In this document: positions 25,663 through 35,329 of the stretch, piece by piece | Position numbering within the stretch: the stretch's first letter is position 1 | Layout of the letters: every line of letters starts with the position of its first letter | DNA from: an uncultured Mediterraneibacter sp. | Lineage (GTDB): Bacteria; Bacillota; Clostridia; Lachnospirales; Lachnospiraceae | Length of the DNA: 48,627 nt | Direction: 5' to 3' | Assembly: GCF_934309415.1 (NCBI RefSeq) | Contig: NZ_CAKRDI010000024.1 | Span: 1 to 48,627 of the forward strand | Position numbers and translations under genes: made by a program | The notes under the pieces: model-generated | Databases searched by the model: none | Told to the model about the DNA's origin: nothing | The model's input: the letters and a program-made list of their open reading frames with translations, nothing else

Positions 25663-26355
25663 TTATACTTTAAATCTGTATCCGACTCCCCAGATTGTCT
25701 CAATATACTGCGGATGAGAGGTATCATACTCAATCTTCTCACGAATCTTCTTGATGTGCACAGTAACCGTTGCAATATCTCCGATCGATTCCATATCCCA
25801 GATCTCACGGAACAATTCTTCTTTTGTGTATACGTGATTCGGATGTCCTGCAAGGAATGTCAGAAGATCGAACTCCTTTGTTGTGAAGGAACGTTCTTCT
25901 CCATTGACCCACACACGTCTTGCTGTCTTATCAATCTTAAGACCTCTGATCTCGATTACTTCATTCTGCTCTACATTGCTTCCGATCAGACGCTCGTATC
26001 TTGCCAGATGTGCCTTTACGCGGGCTACAAGCTCACTCGGGCTGAACGGTTTTGTCATATAATCGTCTGCGCCAAGTCCAAGACCTCTAATCTTATCAAT
26101 ATCATCTTTCTTCGCTGAAACCATAATGATCGGTGTGTTCTTCTGACCACGGATCTCCCGGCAGATTTCAAATCCATCCACACCCGGAAGCATCAGATCC
26201 AGAATAATCAGATCAAAGTCTCCTTCCATTCCTTTCCTGAGACCTGTCTCTCCATCATTTGCAACTTCTACTTCAAAATTGCTCAGTTCCAGATAATCCT
26301 TTTCAAGATCTGCAATACTTTCTTCATCTTCAACGATCAAAATACGTTTACTCAT
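25663..26355 (-). CDS. OmpR/PhoB-family response regulator
   Basis: A 230-residue two-domain regulator. The receiver domain has the acidic pocket (VEDEES), phosphoacceptor Asp53 in LIILDLMLPG, and Lys in VSAKKDD. The C-terminal winged helix shows FTTKEFDLLTFLAGHPNHVYTKEEL and VTVHIKKIREKIE, then GVGYRF. The start overlaps the end of the kinase gene by 8 nt, so the two form a cognate pair. Target genes are unknown. Confidence 0.95.
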   Translation of the reverse strand: MSKRILIVEDEESIADLEKDYLELSNFEVEVANDGETGLRKGMEGDFDLIILDLMLPGVDGFEICREIRGQKNTPIIMVSAKKDDIDKIRGLGLGADDYMTKPFSPSELVARVKAHLARYERLIGSNVEQNEVIEIRGLKIDKTARRVWVNGEERSFTTKEFDLLTFLAGHPNHVYTKEELFREIWDMESIGDIATVTVHIKKIREKIEYDTSHPQYIETIWGVGYRFKV

Positions 26356-27403
26356 TAACCGGTACCTCCTGATACTTTCTTATTACAAAATACATCGTAG
26401 TACCAACGCCCTCTTCGCTGGTAGCCCAGATATTTCCTCCATGCTCTTCCACGATCTTCTTCACAATTGAAAGCCCGATTCCGCTCCCTCCCTTTGAAGA
26501 ATTTCTCGAAGCATCTGTCCGGTAGAAACGGTCAAAGATAAACGACAGATCTTTTGCTGCGATTCCTTTTCCGTTGTCTCCCAGTTCTATCTGTATAAAG
26601 TCTCCCACGTCCTTTACATCCATCGTGATCCGCGCTTTCGGTTTATCCGTATATTTCAGCGAATTGGACACGATATTATTGATGACTCTCCGAAGCTGTT
26701 CCGGATCTACAATTACCTTACAGTCTTCTTCCATGTAATTCCGGTATATGAATTCCGCACCTTTGGATTCCAGTTCCATACTCAGATCTTCCGCACAATC
26801 ACCAAAATAACCTTTTGCAGAAATCGTTGTAAAATTATAAGGAATTCTGTTTGTATCGATCTTTGAATACAGTGTCAGTTCATTGATCAGTAGATTCATC
26901 TCATTAGCTTTATTATAAATGGTTCTGATGTATCTGTCCATCTTTTCCGGAGTATCTGCCACACCATCCATAATTCCTTCTACATAACCTTTGATTGCTG
27001 TAATCGGAGTCTTCAGATCATGGGAAATATTGCTGATCAGTTCTTTATTTTCCCGGTCAAACGCCACCTTTTCCTCTGCCTGTGCCTTCAGTCGCAGACG
27101 CATCTCCTCAAAATCTCTGCAGAGCTGTCCAATCTCATCATCTGATTCCGCTTTGATCTCAAAATCCAGATTTCCTTCTTTAATATTTCGCGCCGCCCTC
27201 TGTAGCTTTTCCAGAGGTTGAGATACAGAATGATAAATCCACAGAATCAAAAGTGCTGTCGTAACAACTACAGCTATCAGATATAATTGCTGAATCTCTG
27301 TTCCTCTTCCCGGAGCCAGGGCATGCATTGCAAGCACCGTAAACAGCATTGGGAAAATCATAACTACAATAAATACTATCGCTAATTTTGTTCTTAATTT
27401 CAT
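26348..27403 (-). CDS. sensor histidine kinase
   Basis: A 351-residue membrane kinase starting at ATG 27403 (MKLRTKLAIV), chosen for AAGGAGG 9 nt upstream. Two transmembrane helices (about 7-28 and 40-58) flank a very short outer loop of about 12 residues, so the signal is probably sensed in the membrane. HAMP follows (QPLEKLQRAARNIKEGNL). His128 in NISHDLKTPITAIKGY is the phosphoacceptor. N box NNIVSNSLKY, G1 DNGKGI and G2 GGSGIGLSIVKKI complete the ATPase domain. Cognate to the overlapping response regulator. Confidence 0.94.
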   Translation of the reverse strand: MKLRTKLAIVFIVVMIFPMLFTVLAMHALAPGRGTEIQQLYLIAVVVTTALLILWIYHSVSQPLEKLQRAARNIKEGNLDFEIKAESDDEIGQLCRDFEEMRLRLKAQAEEKVAFDRENKELISNISHDLKTPITAIKGYVEGIMDGVADTPEKMDRYIRTIYNKANEMNLLINELTLYSKIDTNRIPYNFTTISAKGYFGDCAEDLSMELESKGAEFIYRNYMEEDCKVIVDPEQLRRVINNIVSNSLKYTDKPKARITMDVKDVGDFIQIELGDNGKGIAAKDLSFIFDRFYRTDASRNSSKGGSGIGLSIVKKIVEEHGGNIWATSEEGVGTTMYFVIRKYQEVPVNE

Positions 27404-27500
27404 AGGCTGACGCCTCCTTTCAGAATAGACCTGTTGCATTTCCTGGAGAATGTCTGAAAAACGGATTGCGAAATCTATAATCCATTTCTTACACTTATGT

Positions 27501-27544
27501 CAAAAGGTGCCTGACACACTTTCATGGGTATCAGGCACCTTTTG
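27501..27544. terminator. hairpin downstream of metK
   Basis: CAAAAGGTGCCTGA-c-AC and GT-a-TCAGGCACCTTTTG form a 17-bp stem around a 10-nt loop. It lies about 95 nt past the metK stop and is symmetrical, ending in TTTTG on both strands. Confidence 0.65.
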
Positions 27545-27639
27545 AGTGCTGTTTTTTAGACTATTTTGGTAACTGTTCAGTAAACAAGTATATCTGCAAA
27601 ATCACATCCCTGAAACTGAACACCTACTATCCTTCTATA

Positions 27640-28833
27640 TTACAGATATTTTTTCAAATCGTCAACCTTATCCAGCTGCTCCCATGGAAGATTCAGATCA
27701 TTACGTCCAAAATGTCCATAAGCTGCTGTCTGTTTGTAGATCGGTCTTCTCAGATCCAACATCTTGATAATTCCGGCCGGACGGAAGTCAAAGTTCTCAC
27801 GAAGGATCTCAACAAGTTTTGTATCAGACAGTTTACCTGTTCCGAATGTATCTACTGCAATAGATGTCGGCTGTGCAACACCGATTGCATAAGAAAGCTG
27901 AATCTCACATTTCTTTGCAAGTCCTGCTGCTACAATATTCTTTGCTGCATAACGTGCTGCATAAGCTGCGGAACGGTCTACTTTTGTGCAGTCTTTTCCT
28001 GAGAATGCACCACCACCGTGACGTGCCATTCCACCATAAGTATCAACGATGATCTTACGTCCTGTCAGACCACTGTCTCCGTGAGGTCCACCGATTACGA
28101 AACGTCCTGTCGGATTTACAAAGAATTTTGTCTCATCATCTACAAGCTCTGCCGGGATGATCTCATCAAATACATGCTTCTTAATATCTTCATGGATCTG
28201 CTCCTGAGATACTTCCGGATCATGCTGTGTAGAAAGAACAACTGCATCCAGACGTTTTACAGAACCATCTTCATTGTACTCCACTGTTACCTGTGTCTTT
28301 CCATCTGGACGAAGGTATGTCAGAGTACCGTCTTTTCGAACTTTTGTAAGCTGAAGGGCAAGTTTATGTGCAAGAGCAATTGGATATGGCATATATTCTT
28401 CTGTCTCATCAGAAGCATAACCAAACATCATTCCCTGGTCTCCGGCACCGATTGCTTCAATATCTTCATCAGACATCTTGTTCTCTTTTGCTTCCAGAGC
28501 TTTATCAACTCCCATAGCGATATCTGTTGACTGCTCGTCCAGTGTTGTAATTACACCACATGTCTCTGCGTCAAATCCATATTTTCCTCTTGTATAACCA
28601 ATCTCACGAACCGTATCACGTACAATCTTCTGGATATCAACATAAGCTTTTGTTGTAATCTCTCCCATAACCATTACAAGACCTGTTGTACAGCATGTCT
28701 CACATGCTACACGGCTCATCGGATCCTGTTTCATTAATTCATCAAGAATTGCATCTGAAATCTGATCACACATTTTATCCGGATGTCCTTCTGTAACTGA
28801 TTCAGATGTAAATAAAATCTTTTCTCTTTCCAT
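27640..28833 (-). CDS. metK: S-adenosylmethionine synthetase
   Basis: Makes SAM from methionine and ATP. The 397-residue length is typical. Signatures are [18 protein letters not shown] at the N-terminus, [33 protein letters not shown] and the glycine-rich [27 protein letters not shown] precedes the ATG. I looked for an S-box, SMK box or other SAM riboswitch in the upstream 180 nt and found no matching consensus. Confidence 0.97.
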   Translation of the reverse strand: MEREKILFTSESVTEGHPDKMCDQISDAILDELMKQDPMSRVACETCCTTGLVMVMGEITTKAYVDIQKIVRDTVREIGYTRGKYGFDAETCGVITTLDEQSTDIAMGVDKALEAKENKMSDEDIEAIGAGDQGMMFGYASDETEEYMPYPIALAHKLALQLTKVRKDGTLTYLRPDGKTQVTVEYNEDGSVKRLDAVVLSTQHDPEVSQEQIHEDIKKHVFDEIIPAELVDDETKFFVNPTGRFVIGGPHGDSGLTGRKIIVDTYGGMARHGGGAFSGKDCTKVDRSAAYAARYAAKNIVAAGLAKKCEIQLSYAIGVAQPTSIAVDTFGTGKLSDTKLVEILRENFDFRPAGIIKMLDLRRPIYKQTAAYGHFGRNDLNLPWEQLDKVDDLKKYL

Positions 28834-29217
28834 TTTGTTGCTCCTTTCATTCTTTCACAGTATTTTACTTTCTCTCGCTTGCACTGTCTTCGTATTTTTA
28901 AGATTTCCACTTCAGCCGGAAATAGAAATTGGAAATTCTTCTCCAGGCTCCTGTCTTTTCACTACACGAAAACAGTCCGCATCAAGCGGACTGTCAATTT
29001 ATCATAACAATCCTCTTATTGTTCGAATAACTCGCTCAGGTTGGCACCTTCCTGCATCATGAGGGGTTGCCGCAGCTTCTTTGATCCTTTGTATCTCCAC
29101 TGCTCTGAATAAGAGAAAGTTCCATATTTGATTTTATCATTGTTCCGTATCAGACTATACAACGCATTGTCCATTATGTCAATAGCGTTTAGAAAACTTT
29201 TATGGTTCTGAAAATTT
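28834..29217. other. non-coding gap between glycerate kinase and metK
   Basis: These 384 nt contain the hairpin at 28972-28994 and a short stem ATTTCC/GGAAAT in the metK leader. A short minus-strand frame across the glycerate kinase end lacks a start site and family resemblance. I see no other feature. Confidence 0.6.
28972..28994. terminator. terminator-like hairpin upstream of metK
   Basis: ACAGTCCGC and GCGGACTGT form a perfect 9-bp GC-rich stem with a 5-nt loop; on the minus strand it is followed by TTTTC. It probably ends glycerate kinase transcription before metK. Confidence 0.65.
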
Positions 29218-30348
29218 TTATCTCCAGATACGGTACACCTGTTCTGCTGTATCTGCCAGATTTCTCTTTGCATTTGCATTTTGCATTGCTTCTTCCAATG
29301 TTACTACTCCTCTGAGAATTGGAAAGAATGCATCAATTCCTGCCTCATTGCAAGCTCTTGCATCACTCTGTACTGCACCTGCAAATGCCACAACCGGTTT
29401 TCCATATTTCTTTGCAAGTTTAGCCACACCGACCGGAGCTTTTCCCATAGCTGTCTGCCCATCCATTCTTCCTTCTCCGGTTACTACAAGGTCTGCATCC
29501 TTGATATGTTCTTCCAGCTGAGTTTCACTTAGAACAATCTGTATCCCGGATTCAAGCACCGCATCTGTAAATGTAAGGAATGCAAAACCGAGTCCTCCCG
29601 CTGCCCCTGTTCCAGGCTTTTCTGCGTCTGCATTTTCGAATTTTTCTGCTGCCAGAGATGCATACGCGCCAAGCCATTCATCCATCTCCCGAATCATGTC
29701 CGGCGTAGCTCCTTTCTGTGGTCCGTAAACCGCACTGCATCCCAGATCTCCACAAAGTGGATTGGTCACGTCACATGCAACAAGGAATTTGCACTCTTTT
29801 AATTCTGGAAGCACATGTATGTTGTCAATCTCCACCAGCTCTTTCAGACCTTTTGCACCATAAGCGACCTGCTCTCCATCCTGATTCAGGAAGTCATAGC
29901 CCAGTGCCTGAAGCATTCCGATTCCACCGTCATTCGTTGCACTTCCACCAATTCCAATAATAAACCTGCGACAGCCTTTCCGGATTGCATCCTTAATCAC
30001 TTCTCCGACACCATATGTAGTTGTCTCCAGTGGATTCTTTTTCGCATCCGGAACCAAAGTAATTCCTGCTGCTCCTGCCATCTCAATAACTGCAGTCTCA
30101 CTGCTTTTGATAATTCCATATTCACAGACTACCGGCTCGCCAAGTGGTCCTGTCACCTGTACTTCCTGTCTGATTCCGTTCATTCCTTCTACCAGAGCTT
30201 CTACAGTTCCTTCTCCTCCATCTGCCAGCGGTCTTACAATTACTTCCGCAGTTTCATCCACGCGATGAACTCCTTCTGCTACCGCCATTCCTGCTTCCAT
30301 AGATGTCATGCTTCCTTTAAATGAATCAATTGCTGTTACGATCTTCAT
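29218..30348 (-). CDS. glycerate kinase (GarK/GlxK family)
   Basis: Phosphorylates D-glycerate to 2- or 3-phosphoglycerate, feeding glycolysis. 376 residues from ATG 30348 (MKIVTAIDSFKGSMTS), chosen for AAGGAGG upstream; the frame runs 11 codons further without a site. Family signatures are DSFKGSMTS, PLADGGEGTVEAL, GIGGSATNDGGIGMLQALG, DVTNPLCG, GAAGGLGFAF, TGEGRMDGQTAMGKAPVGVAKLAK. The divergent CdaR-type regulator makes substrate-induced expression from glycerate or sugar diacids likely (inference). Confidence 0.95.
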   Translation of the reverse strand: MKIVTAIDSFKGSMTSMEAGMAVAEGVHRVDETAEVIVRPLADGGEGTVEALVEGMNGIRQEVQVTGPLGEPVVCEYGIIKSSETAVIEMAGAAGITLVPDAKKNPLETTTYGVGEVIKDAIRKGCRRFIIGIGGSATNDGGIGMLQALGYDFLNQDGEQVAYGAKGLKELVEIDNIHVLPELKECKFLVACDVTNPLCGDLGCSAVYGPQKGATPDMIREMDEWLGAYASLAAEKFENADAEKPGTGAAGGLGFAFLTFTDAVLESGIQIVLSETQLEEHIKDADLVVTGEGRMDGQTAMGKAPVGVAKLAKKYGKPVVAFAGAVQSDARACNEAGIDAFFPILRGVVTLEEAMQNANAKRNLADTAEQVYRIWR

Positions 30349-30542
30349 TTTACGCTCCTCCTTATTTTTAATTCTGTTCATAACGGTTGCTTACAAGATG
30401 TATTTCCTTCTCCATTGCTTGTTTCTGAATATAGAATACCATTTTCATTATTTGATTTATATGGTATATATGCTAAATATTATATTGATATATTTATTTT
30501 ATTGTTATAGATAACATTTTTTGCTATGATTTTATTATATAA

Positions 30543-30742
30543 AGATGCCAGGGGCAAAAGGTCCAAATCCGCATGAGCTTGCTCATAAGTGGATGAAAGG
30601 CCTTGGGATCCACCCCGATATGAGCATAAAAGCAGGATGATAATCCCACGATCTGCGAATATTGGCGCGGATTGTGGGAGTGCGAAGCACGGAACGATCC
30701 GCAGTCATCATAGTTAGGGGCTTTTGCTCCCACCATCATATA
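30543..30742. repeat. family C MITE-like element in the cdaR leader
   Basis: About 200 bp bounded by imperfect terminal inverted repeats: GATGCCAGGGGCAAAAGG at the left against GATGGTGGGAGCAAAAGCCCC (reverse complement of the right end). Internal stems include ATGAGC/GCTCAT, GTGGAT/ATCCAC and TCCCAC-ATC-GCG/CGC-GAT-GTGGGA. It encodes nothing and ends 8 nt before the cdaR ribosome binding site. Confidence 0.75.
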
Positions 30743-30763
30743 AATTGGGAGGATGTTTATTTT

Positions 30764-31843
30764 ATGATCACAAAAATCAACAGTATACTTGGGCAACAGA
30801 TTGTTAACACAATCAAAGATGTCTGCAGTCATGATATTAATTTTATCGATCCATCCGGAATCATCATCGCCAGCACAAATGAAGCCCGCATCGGACAGTT
30901 TCACGAAGCTGGCTACCAGGCTGCACAGGCAGGCACTACTCTCGAAGTAACTGAAAGCAGCAATTTTTCCGGCACTATGCATGGCATCAATATGCCGCTT
31001 TATCATGACGGACGTCTTCTCGCAGTTATTGGGATTACCGGAGAACCTGACGAAATTCGCAAATATGCCAGCCTTGCCGGAAAGATTACTACCCTTTTGA
31101 TCCGTGAGCAGGAGCTGAACCAATACAGCCACAGACAGGCCGATAAAAAACATTTTATTATCCAGTCCCTGATTAAAAACGAGACAGAAAATCAGGAACT
31201 CCTTACTAAATATCTGAAAGAATTTCATGTGGATCCCGGAAGTGAAAAACGTCTGATTCTTATTCAGCCGAATAAGCAGTACACTTCCCTGAATCCGTCG
31301 TTTTCAGAGCAACAGATCCAGCAGCTCTTTTCATCAATGAAACTGGAACTTTACACTTTTAATTATCCGGGCGAATTTATTGCTGTGACGGATACCACAG
31401 ATTTTGACCAAAAAGAAAAGCTCCTGAAAACATTCGCCCAGGAACATCCACAAACCATCCAAATTGCTGTCGGGAAATCTGTATCGCTGTTTCGTCTGCA
31501 CCTGTCTTACGAATCTTCACTGACAGCAATGAAATCTATTATGAATCATACAGAAAATTATATACTTTCCGATGAGCTCACTTTAGAACTGATTCTTTCT
31601 TCGGTAAGTCCCGACAACCGGAATCTGTTTCTGGAAAAAACGATCCAGAAACTTTCTCCTCAGGATCGGGAGCTTTTGAATGCATATTTTTCTGAAGGTA
31701 TGTCTCTCTCCCGCACCTGTGAAAAATTGTTTTTACATAAAAATACGCTGCAGTATAAACTAAATCACATTGCCCAAAAATGCGGATTGAATCCACGACA
31801 TTTTCAGGATGCAGTTCTTCTTTATCTTGCTCTGAAATTTTAA
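30764..31843 (+). CDS. CdaR-family (sugar diacid recognition) transcriptional regulator
   Basis: A 359-residue activator-type regulator from ATG 30764 (MITKINSILGQQIV), chosen for GGGAGG upstream; frames extending left read through the family C element. The N-terminal sugar-diacid-binding domain (about 1-130: DINFIDPSGIIIAS, YHDGRLLAVIGITGEP) is followed by a linker and the C-terminal PucR-type HTH (DRELLNAYFSEGMSLSRTCE, LFLHKNTLQYKLNHIAQKCGL). In E. coli CdaR activates glycerate and diacid genes including garK. The divergent glycerate kinase gene fits the same role here. Confidence 0.93.
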   Translation: MITKINSILGQQIVNTIKDVCSHDINFIDPSGIIIASTNEARIGQFHEAGYQAAQAGTTLEVTESSNFSGTMHGINMPLYHDGRLLAVIGITGEPDEIRKYASLAGKITTLLIREQELNQYSHRQADKKHFIIQSLIKNETENQELLTKYLKEFHVDPGSEKRLILIQPNKQYTSLNPSFSEQQIQQLFSSMKLELYTFNYPGEFIAVTDTTDFDQKEKLLKTFAQEHPQTIQIAVGKSVSLFRLHLSYESSLTAMKSIMNHTENYILSDELTLELILSSVSPDNRNLFLEKTIQKLSPQDRELLNAYFSEGMSLSRTCEKLFLHKNTLQYKLNHIAQKCGLNPRHFQDAVLLYLALKF

Positions 31844-31854
31844 AATACATCCCA

Positions 31855-31912
31855 GAGTATATCTGGAATCTGCTTTCTGTAAGATGTATGCCACAATCAT
31901 TTGGTTTTTGAA
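31855..31912. repeat. family B repeat, degenerate half
   Basis: AGAGTATATCTGGAATC then TGCTTTCTGTAAGATGTATG then CCACAATC follows the left arm of the 43249 element with scattered substitutions. It begins about 10 nt past the cdaR stop. Confidence 0.6.
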
Positions 31913-31983
31913 GTTATTTCAGCTATTATATTCATAAATTTCACGGAGTATATTCTATGGTTTCAAGCCGGATGAACTACCAG

Positions 31984-32031
31984 ATAAAAAAAATCGGAAC
32001 TGGTTTCAATAAAAATTACCAGCTCCGATTT
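31984..32031 (-). terminator. terminator of the CapA gene
   Basis: On the minus strand AATCGGA-GCTGGT pairs with ACCAG-TTCCGATT and is followed by a T-rich tail of eight T residues. Confidence 0.88.
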
Positions 32032-32061
32032 CTTTTATGTTACTTTTTATTTTTATCTTTC

Positions 32062-33882
32062 TTACTCATTTGCAGATGTATCAGATGCGCCATCCGCTGT
32101 ATTCGACGTATCTGATGTGTCTGATGTATTTGCCTCATCTGATGTATTTGATTCATCCGATGTGTCTGATGCACCCGATGTACTTTCAGTAATCACACCA
32201 TTATCATCCACACTGATATTTGGTGATAGTGCTTCCAGTCTGTCATACAGATTTCTCTGCTCATCTGTGTCTGTCAGATACTGAGTCTTAGAATCCGACT
32301 GCAGGCATGGTGTAAATGACATTTCCTGCAGACCATCTACCGTAATATTCAAGTTAAGAAGTCCTGTATATTTTGTCTCATCATTGAACCAAAAATCTCC
32401 CAGACTATACACAATTGGACCATCATCTGTATACTCGATTCCCTGCAATACATGCGGATGTCCGCCGATAACAATATCTGCACCAGATGCAAGGAATTCT
32501 TTTCCATGTGTTGTCTGCTGCTCAGTGTACTGATTATCATCTTCCGGTCCCCAGTGTACATAAGCAATCAGATAATCACATTCTGATGCAGCCTGAGCAA
32601 TCACTTTGTTATACTCTGTAGCATCATAAGATTCCATGATTCCTGGTGTTGTATCTGTCGCTGCCGGAGTAAATCTGTAATTTTCTCCTTCGCTCGCTGC
32701 CACAAATCCAATCTTGATTCCATTAATAATATAATATGTAGGCTGTTCTGCTTCCTCTTTATTGCGACCACCGCCCACATACGCAATCTCTGCCTTATCC
32801 AGAAGATCCGCTGTATCATTTAATGCATCTGCTCCATAATCATAAACATGGTTGTTCGCCAATGAAACAATATCTGTTCCCATCTCTTTCAGAATTGACA
32901 TTCTTTCCGGTTTTGCACGGAATACATAGTATTTATCTTCCAGTGGAGTTCCTCTGTCGCTAATCGCATACTCATGATTCAGGAAGAAAAGGTCTGCGCT
33001 GTTTGTCTTGTCCAGAATCTCAGATGAAATACACTGCTTCAGATCACTATTCACTGTATTATAATAATCCAGTACATATCCATCTTCTTCCAGACAGATA
33101 TCTCCCGCTGCACTGATCTGCACTTCTCCGGATTTTGCTCCGTCTTTCAGATAGATATGATTCTCTTTTGCCGTATCTGCATCTTTAATTTTTCCTTCAT
33201 ACTGATCCTTAAGTACATGCATAGTAGAACCAATCGCATTATAAATATCCTTCTCGCTCAGCGTTCCATCTGTTTTTACCTTCTCAAGGAGTTTTCCTGA
33301 TGTCTCATCCGGATATGTCTTTTCTAACCATGCTGCAAAAGCTGCTGCTTCTTTTTTAGATACTGTTGTAGAAGATGTCGTTGTCTCTTCTGAACTGTCT
33401 GTTCCATCTGTCTGTGCATCATCTGCCGTGACACCGTCCGTTGCAGTTGTTGCAGTATCATCTGCATTTTCATCTATGATCGGACTTGTATCTGTCACAG
33501 CCTGTGCTGCTTTTGCCTGAGACTCCTTTACAAATTCCGTATAACACTTTTCCAGAGAAGCAGTCACTGTCTGCTGATTCTCTGTCTCCTGCTTTTTCGT
33601 GCCACGTACCTTCATGCCAACCACAGTTGCTCCAAGCGCAACACATACAATCACTCCGGCACTTACTGCCATTCTCTTCCTGAGCTGACGAATTCTTCTT
33701 CTTCGAATCTCTTCACTGCGAACTTTTCTGCGTTCTGCGATCAGTGCATATTCATCCATCGCTTCCGCTTCTTCTGCTGACTGTCTTTCAGCCTGCTCCC
33801 GCTGTTCTTTCTGTTCTTTCCATTCATTCATACTCCGGATCTTATCATTTGATCTGTTTTTATCATTTCTCTGATCTTCCAT
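32062..33882 (-). CDS. CapA-like membrane-anchored metallophosphatase-fold protein
   Basis: 606 residues. A charged cytoplasmic N-terminus (about 1-70, Glu/Arg-rich) precedes one membrane helix (about 72-92). A Thr/Ser/Asp-rich linker is followed by the PGA_cap domain (about 255-510). Seen there are ISAAGDICLEE, FLNHEYAISD, VSLANNHVYDYG, YVHWGPEDD, GADIVIGGHPHVLQG and YSLGDFWF, matching the calcineurin-like metal sites of the CapA family. The last ~40 residues are a repetitive Ser/Thr/Asp/Asn tail. CapA proteins act in poly-gamma-glutamate capsule export, but no pgsB/C homologue is nearby, so the role here is open. Confidence 0.88.
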   Translation of the reverse strand: MEDQRNDKNRSNDKIRSMNEWKEQKEQREQAERQSAEEAEAMDEYALIAERRKVRSEEIRRRRIRQLRKRMAVSAGVIVCVALGATVVGMKVRGTKKQETENQQTVTASLEKCYTEFVKESQAKAAQAVTDTSPIIDENADDTATTATDGVTADDAQTDGTDSSEETTTSSTTVSKKEAAAFAAWLEKTYPDETSGKLLEKVKTDGTLSEKDIYNAIGSTMHVLKDQYEGKIKDADTAKENHIYLKDGAKSGEVQISAAGDICLEEDGYVLDYYNTVNSDLKQCISSEILDKTNSADLFFLNHEYAISDRGTPLEDKYYVFRAKPERMSILKEMGTDIVSLANNHVYDYGADALNDTADLLDKAEIAYVGGGRNKEEAEQPTYYIINGIKIGFVAASEGENYRFTPAATDTTPGIMESYDATEYNKVIAQAASECDYLIAYVHWGPEDDNQYTEQQTTHGKEFLASGADIVIGGHPHVLQGIEYTDDGPIVYSLGDFWFNDETKYTGLLNLNITVDGLQEMSFTPCLQSDSKTQYLTDTDEQRNLYDRLEALSPNISVDDNGVITESTSGASDTSDESNTSDEANTSDTSDTSNTADGASDTSANE

Positions 33883-33945
33883 TACCGTAGTACTCCCCTT
33901 ATTAATCTTTGTCTTAAAGTCTTTTCACGTGTATGTAAACAAATT

Positions 33946-33974
33946 TGACAGTGCTTTTCTTGAAAACACTGTCA
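33946..33974. terminator. hairpin between murA and the CapA gene
   Basis: TGACAGTG and CACTGTCA with inner TTTTC/GAAAA. It lies about 60 nt past the murA stop; likely the end of the murA transcript. Confidence 0.6.
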
Positions 33975-34014
33975 GATTAATGCCCTTTTTTGCAGGACAG
34001 TTCTTTTTATTGTT

Positions 34015-34031
34015 ATACTGTAAACAGTAAT
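34015..34031. repeat. family A core remnant after murA
   Basis: ATACTGTAAACAGTAAT, the two ACTGT/ACAGT arms joined with almost no loop, 6 nt past the murA stop codon. Confidence 0.6.
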
Positions 34032-34036
34032 TCTGC

Positions 34037-35329
34037 TTAACCTACTTTCAGTTTAAACTTCTGAATCTCTTTCTCGCTGCTTACTTTCTCGATCACACCG
34101 CCAAGGCTTCTGAGTTTCTCTTCGAAACGCTCATAACCTCTCTGGATATAAACAATGTCATCCACAATTGTAATACCGTCTGTTGCAAGTCCTGCAATAC
34201 ATAATGCAGCACCTGCACGAAGATCCGGTGCGCTGACTCTTGCTGCTGTAAATTTTTCCACACCTTCAATAGTCGCCGAATTACCTTCCACCTTAATGTT
34301 TGCACCCATGCGCGCCAGTTCATCCAAATATTTAAAACGATTTTCAAAAATGCTTTCTGTAATCGTACTTGTTCCTTTTGCAAGCGCAAGAACTACACCG
34401 ATCTGTGGCTGCATATCTGTTGGATATCCTGGATACGGAAGTGTCTTAACCTGTGTATTTTTCAGGCGTCCCTTTGCGACAACACGAACTGCGTCATCAA
34501 ATTCTTCTACTTCACATCCGATATCAACCAGTTTTGAAATGGTTGCGTCCAGATGTTTTGGAATTACGTTGAGTACCGTAACATCTCCGCGTGTAGCCGC
34601 TGCTGCAAACATAAATGTTCCCGCTTCGATCTGATCCGGAATAATAGAGTATTCCGCTCTGTGCAGAGATTTTACACCACGGATCTTAATCACATCTGTA
34701 CCTGCTCCTCTGATATTCGCTCCCATGCTGTTCAGGAAATTGGCAACGTCTACAACGTGAGGCTCTTTTGCCACATTCTCCATAATTGTCAGGCCTTCTG
34801 CCATTGCAGCTGCCATCATAACATTGATTGTAGCACCTACAGTAACCACATCAAAGTACAGATGAGTTCCCTTTAAGTGATCTGCCTCAGCTACAATCTT
34901 ACCATACTCAATGTCTACATCCGCACCAAGTGCACGGAATCCTTTTAAATGCTGGTCAATCGGTCTGCTTCCGATATTACATCCACCCGGAAGAGCAACC
35001 TCAGCTCGTTTATATTTACCAAGAAGAGCACCTAACAGGTAATAAGACGCTCTGATTTTTTTAATGTAATCATAATCAATGTTAAAGTCTCCGATGGTAC
35101 TTCCATTGATCTTTACAGTATGTCTGTCAACACGCTGAACCATAGCGCCGATTCCTTCGATCGCTTCCAGCATGACATTGATATCATTTACATCCGGAAG
35201 ATTATCAATCACAACTGTTTCATCTGCCATAATTGCTGCCGCGAGAATACCAAGGGCTGCATTCTTAGCACCGCCGATCTCCACTTCCCCTACGAGCGGA
35301 TTTCCGCCTTTTATGATATATTGCTCCAT
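34037..35329 (-). CDS. murA: UDP-N-acetylglucosamine 1-carboxyvinyltransferase
   Basis: First committed step of peptidoglycan synthesis, transferring enolpyruvate to UDP-GlcNAc in the cytoplasm. 430 residues from ATG 35329 (MEQYIIKGGNPLVGEV) with GAGG 6 nt upstream. The six-repeat inside-out barrel pattern is evident. The catalytic cysteine is present in LPGGCNIGSRPIDQHLKGF, so the enzyme should be fosfomycin-sensitive. Lys in GGAKNAALG is the usual substrate-contact residue. Firmicutes often have two paralogues; which one this is cannot be decided here. Confidence 0.97.
   Translation of the reverse strand: MEQYIIKGGNPLVGEVEIGGAKNAALGILAAAIMADETVVIDNLPDVNDINVMLEAIEGIGAMVQRVDRHTVKINGSTIGDFNIDYDYIKKIRASYYLLGALLGKYKRAEVALPGGCNIGSRPIDQHLKGFRALGADVDIEYGKIVAEADHLKGTHLYFDVVTVGATINVMMAAAMAEGLTIMENVAKEPHVVDVANFLNSMGANIRGAGTDVIKIRGVKSLHRAEYSIIPDQIEAGTFMFAAAATRGDVTVLNVIPKHLDATISKLVDIGCEVEEFDDAVRVVAKGRLKNTQVKTLPYPGYPTDMQPQIGVVLALAKGTSTITESIFENRFKYLDELARMGANIKVEGNSATIEGVEKFTAARVSAPDLRAGAALCIAGLATDGITIVDDIVYIQRGYERFEEKLRSLGGVIEKVSSEKEIQKFKLKVG

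Noticed and set aside
28834..29000. Possible SAM riboswitch upstream of metK
   Set aside because: I looked for S-box, SMK and SAM-II/IV type consensus words and stems; only an intrinsic hairpin and a short stem are present. A covariance-model search (Infernal against Rfam) would settle it.
29016..29279. 87-codon minus-strand frame at the end of glycerate kinase
   Set aside because: Overlaps the conserved C-terminus of glycerate kinase in another frame, no plausible start site and no recognisable domain.
30524..31228. 234-codon minus-strand frame across the family C element and cdaR
   Set aside because: It is antisense to a well-supported CdaR gene and partly made of repeat sequence, with no family resemblance and no ribosome binding site.
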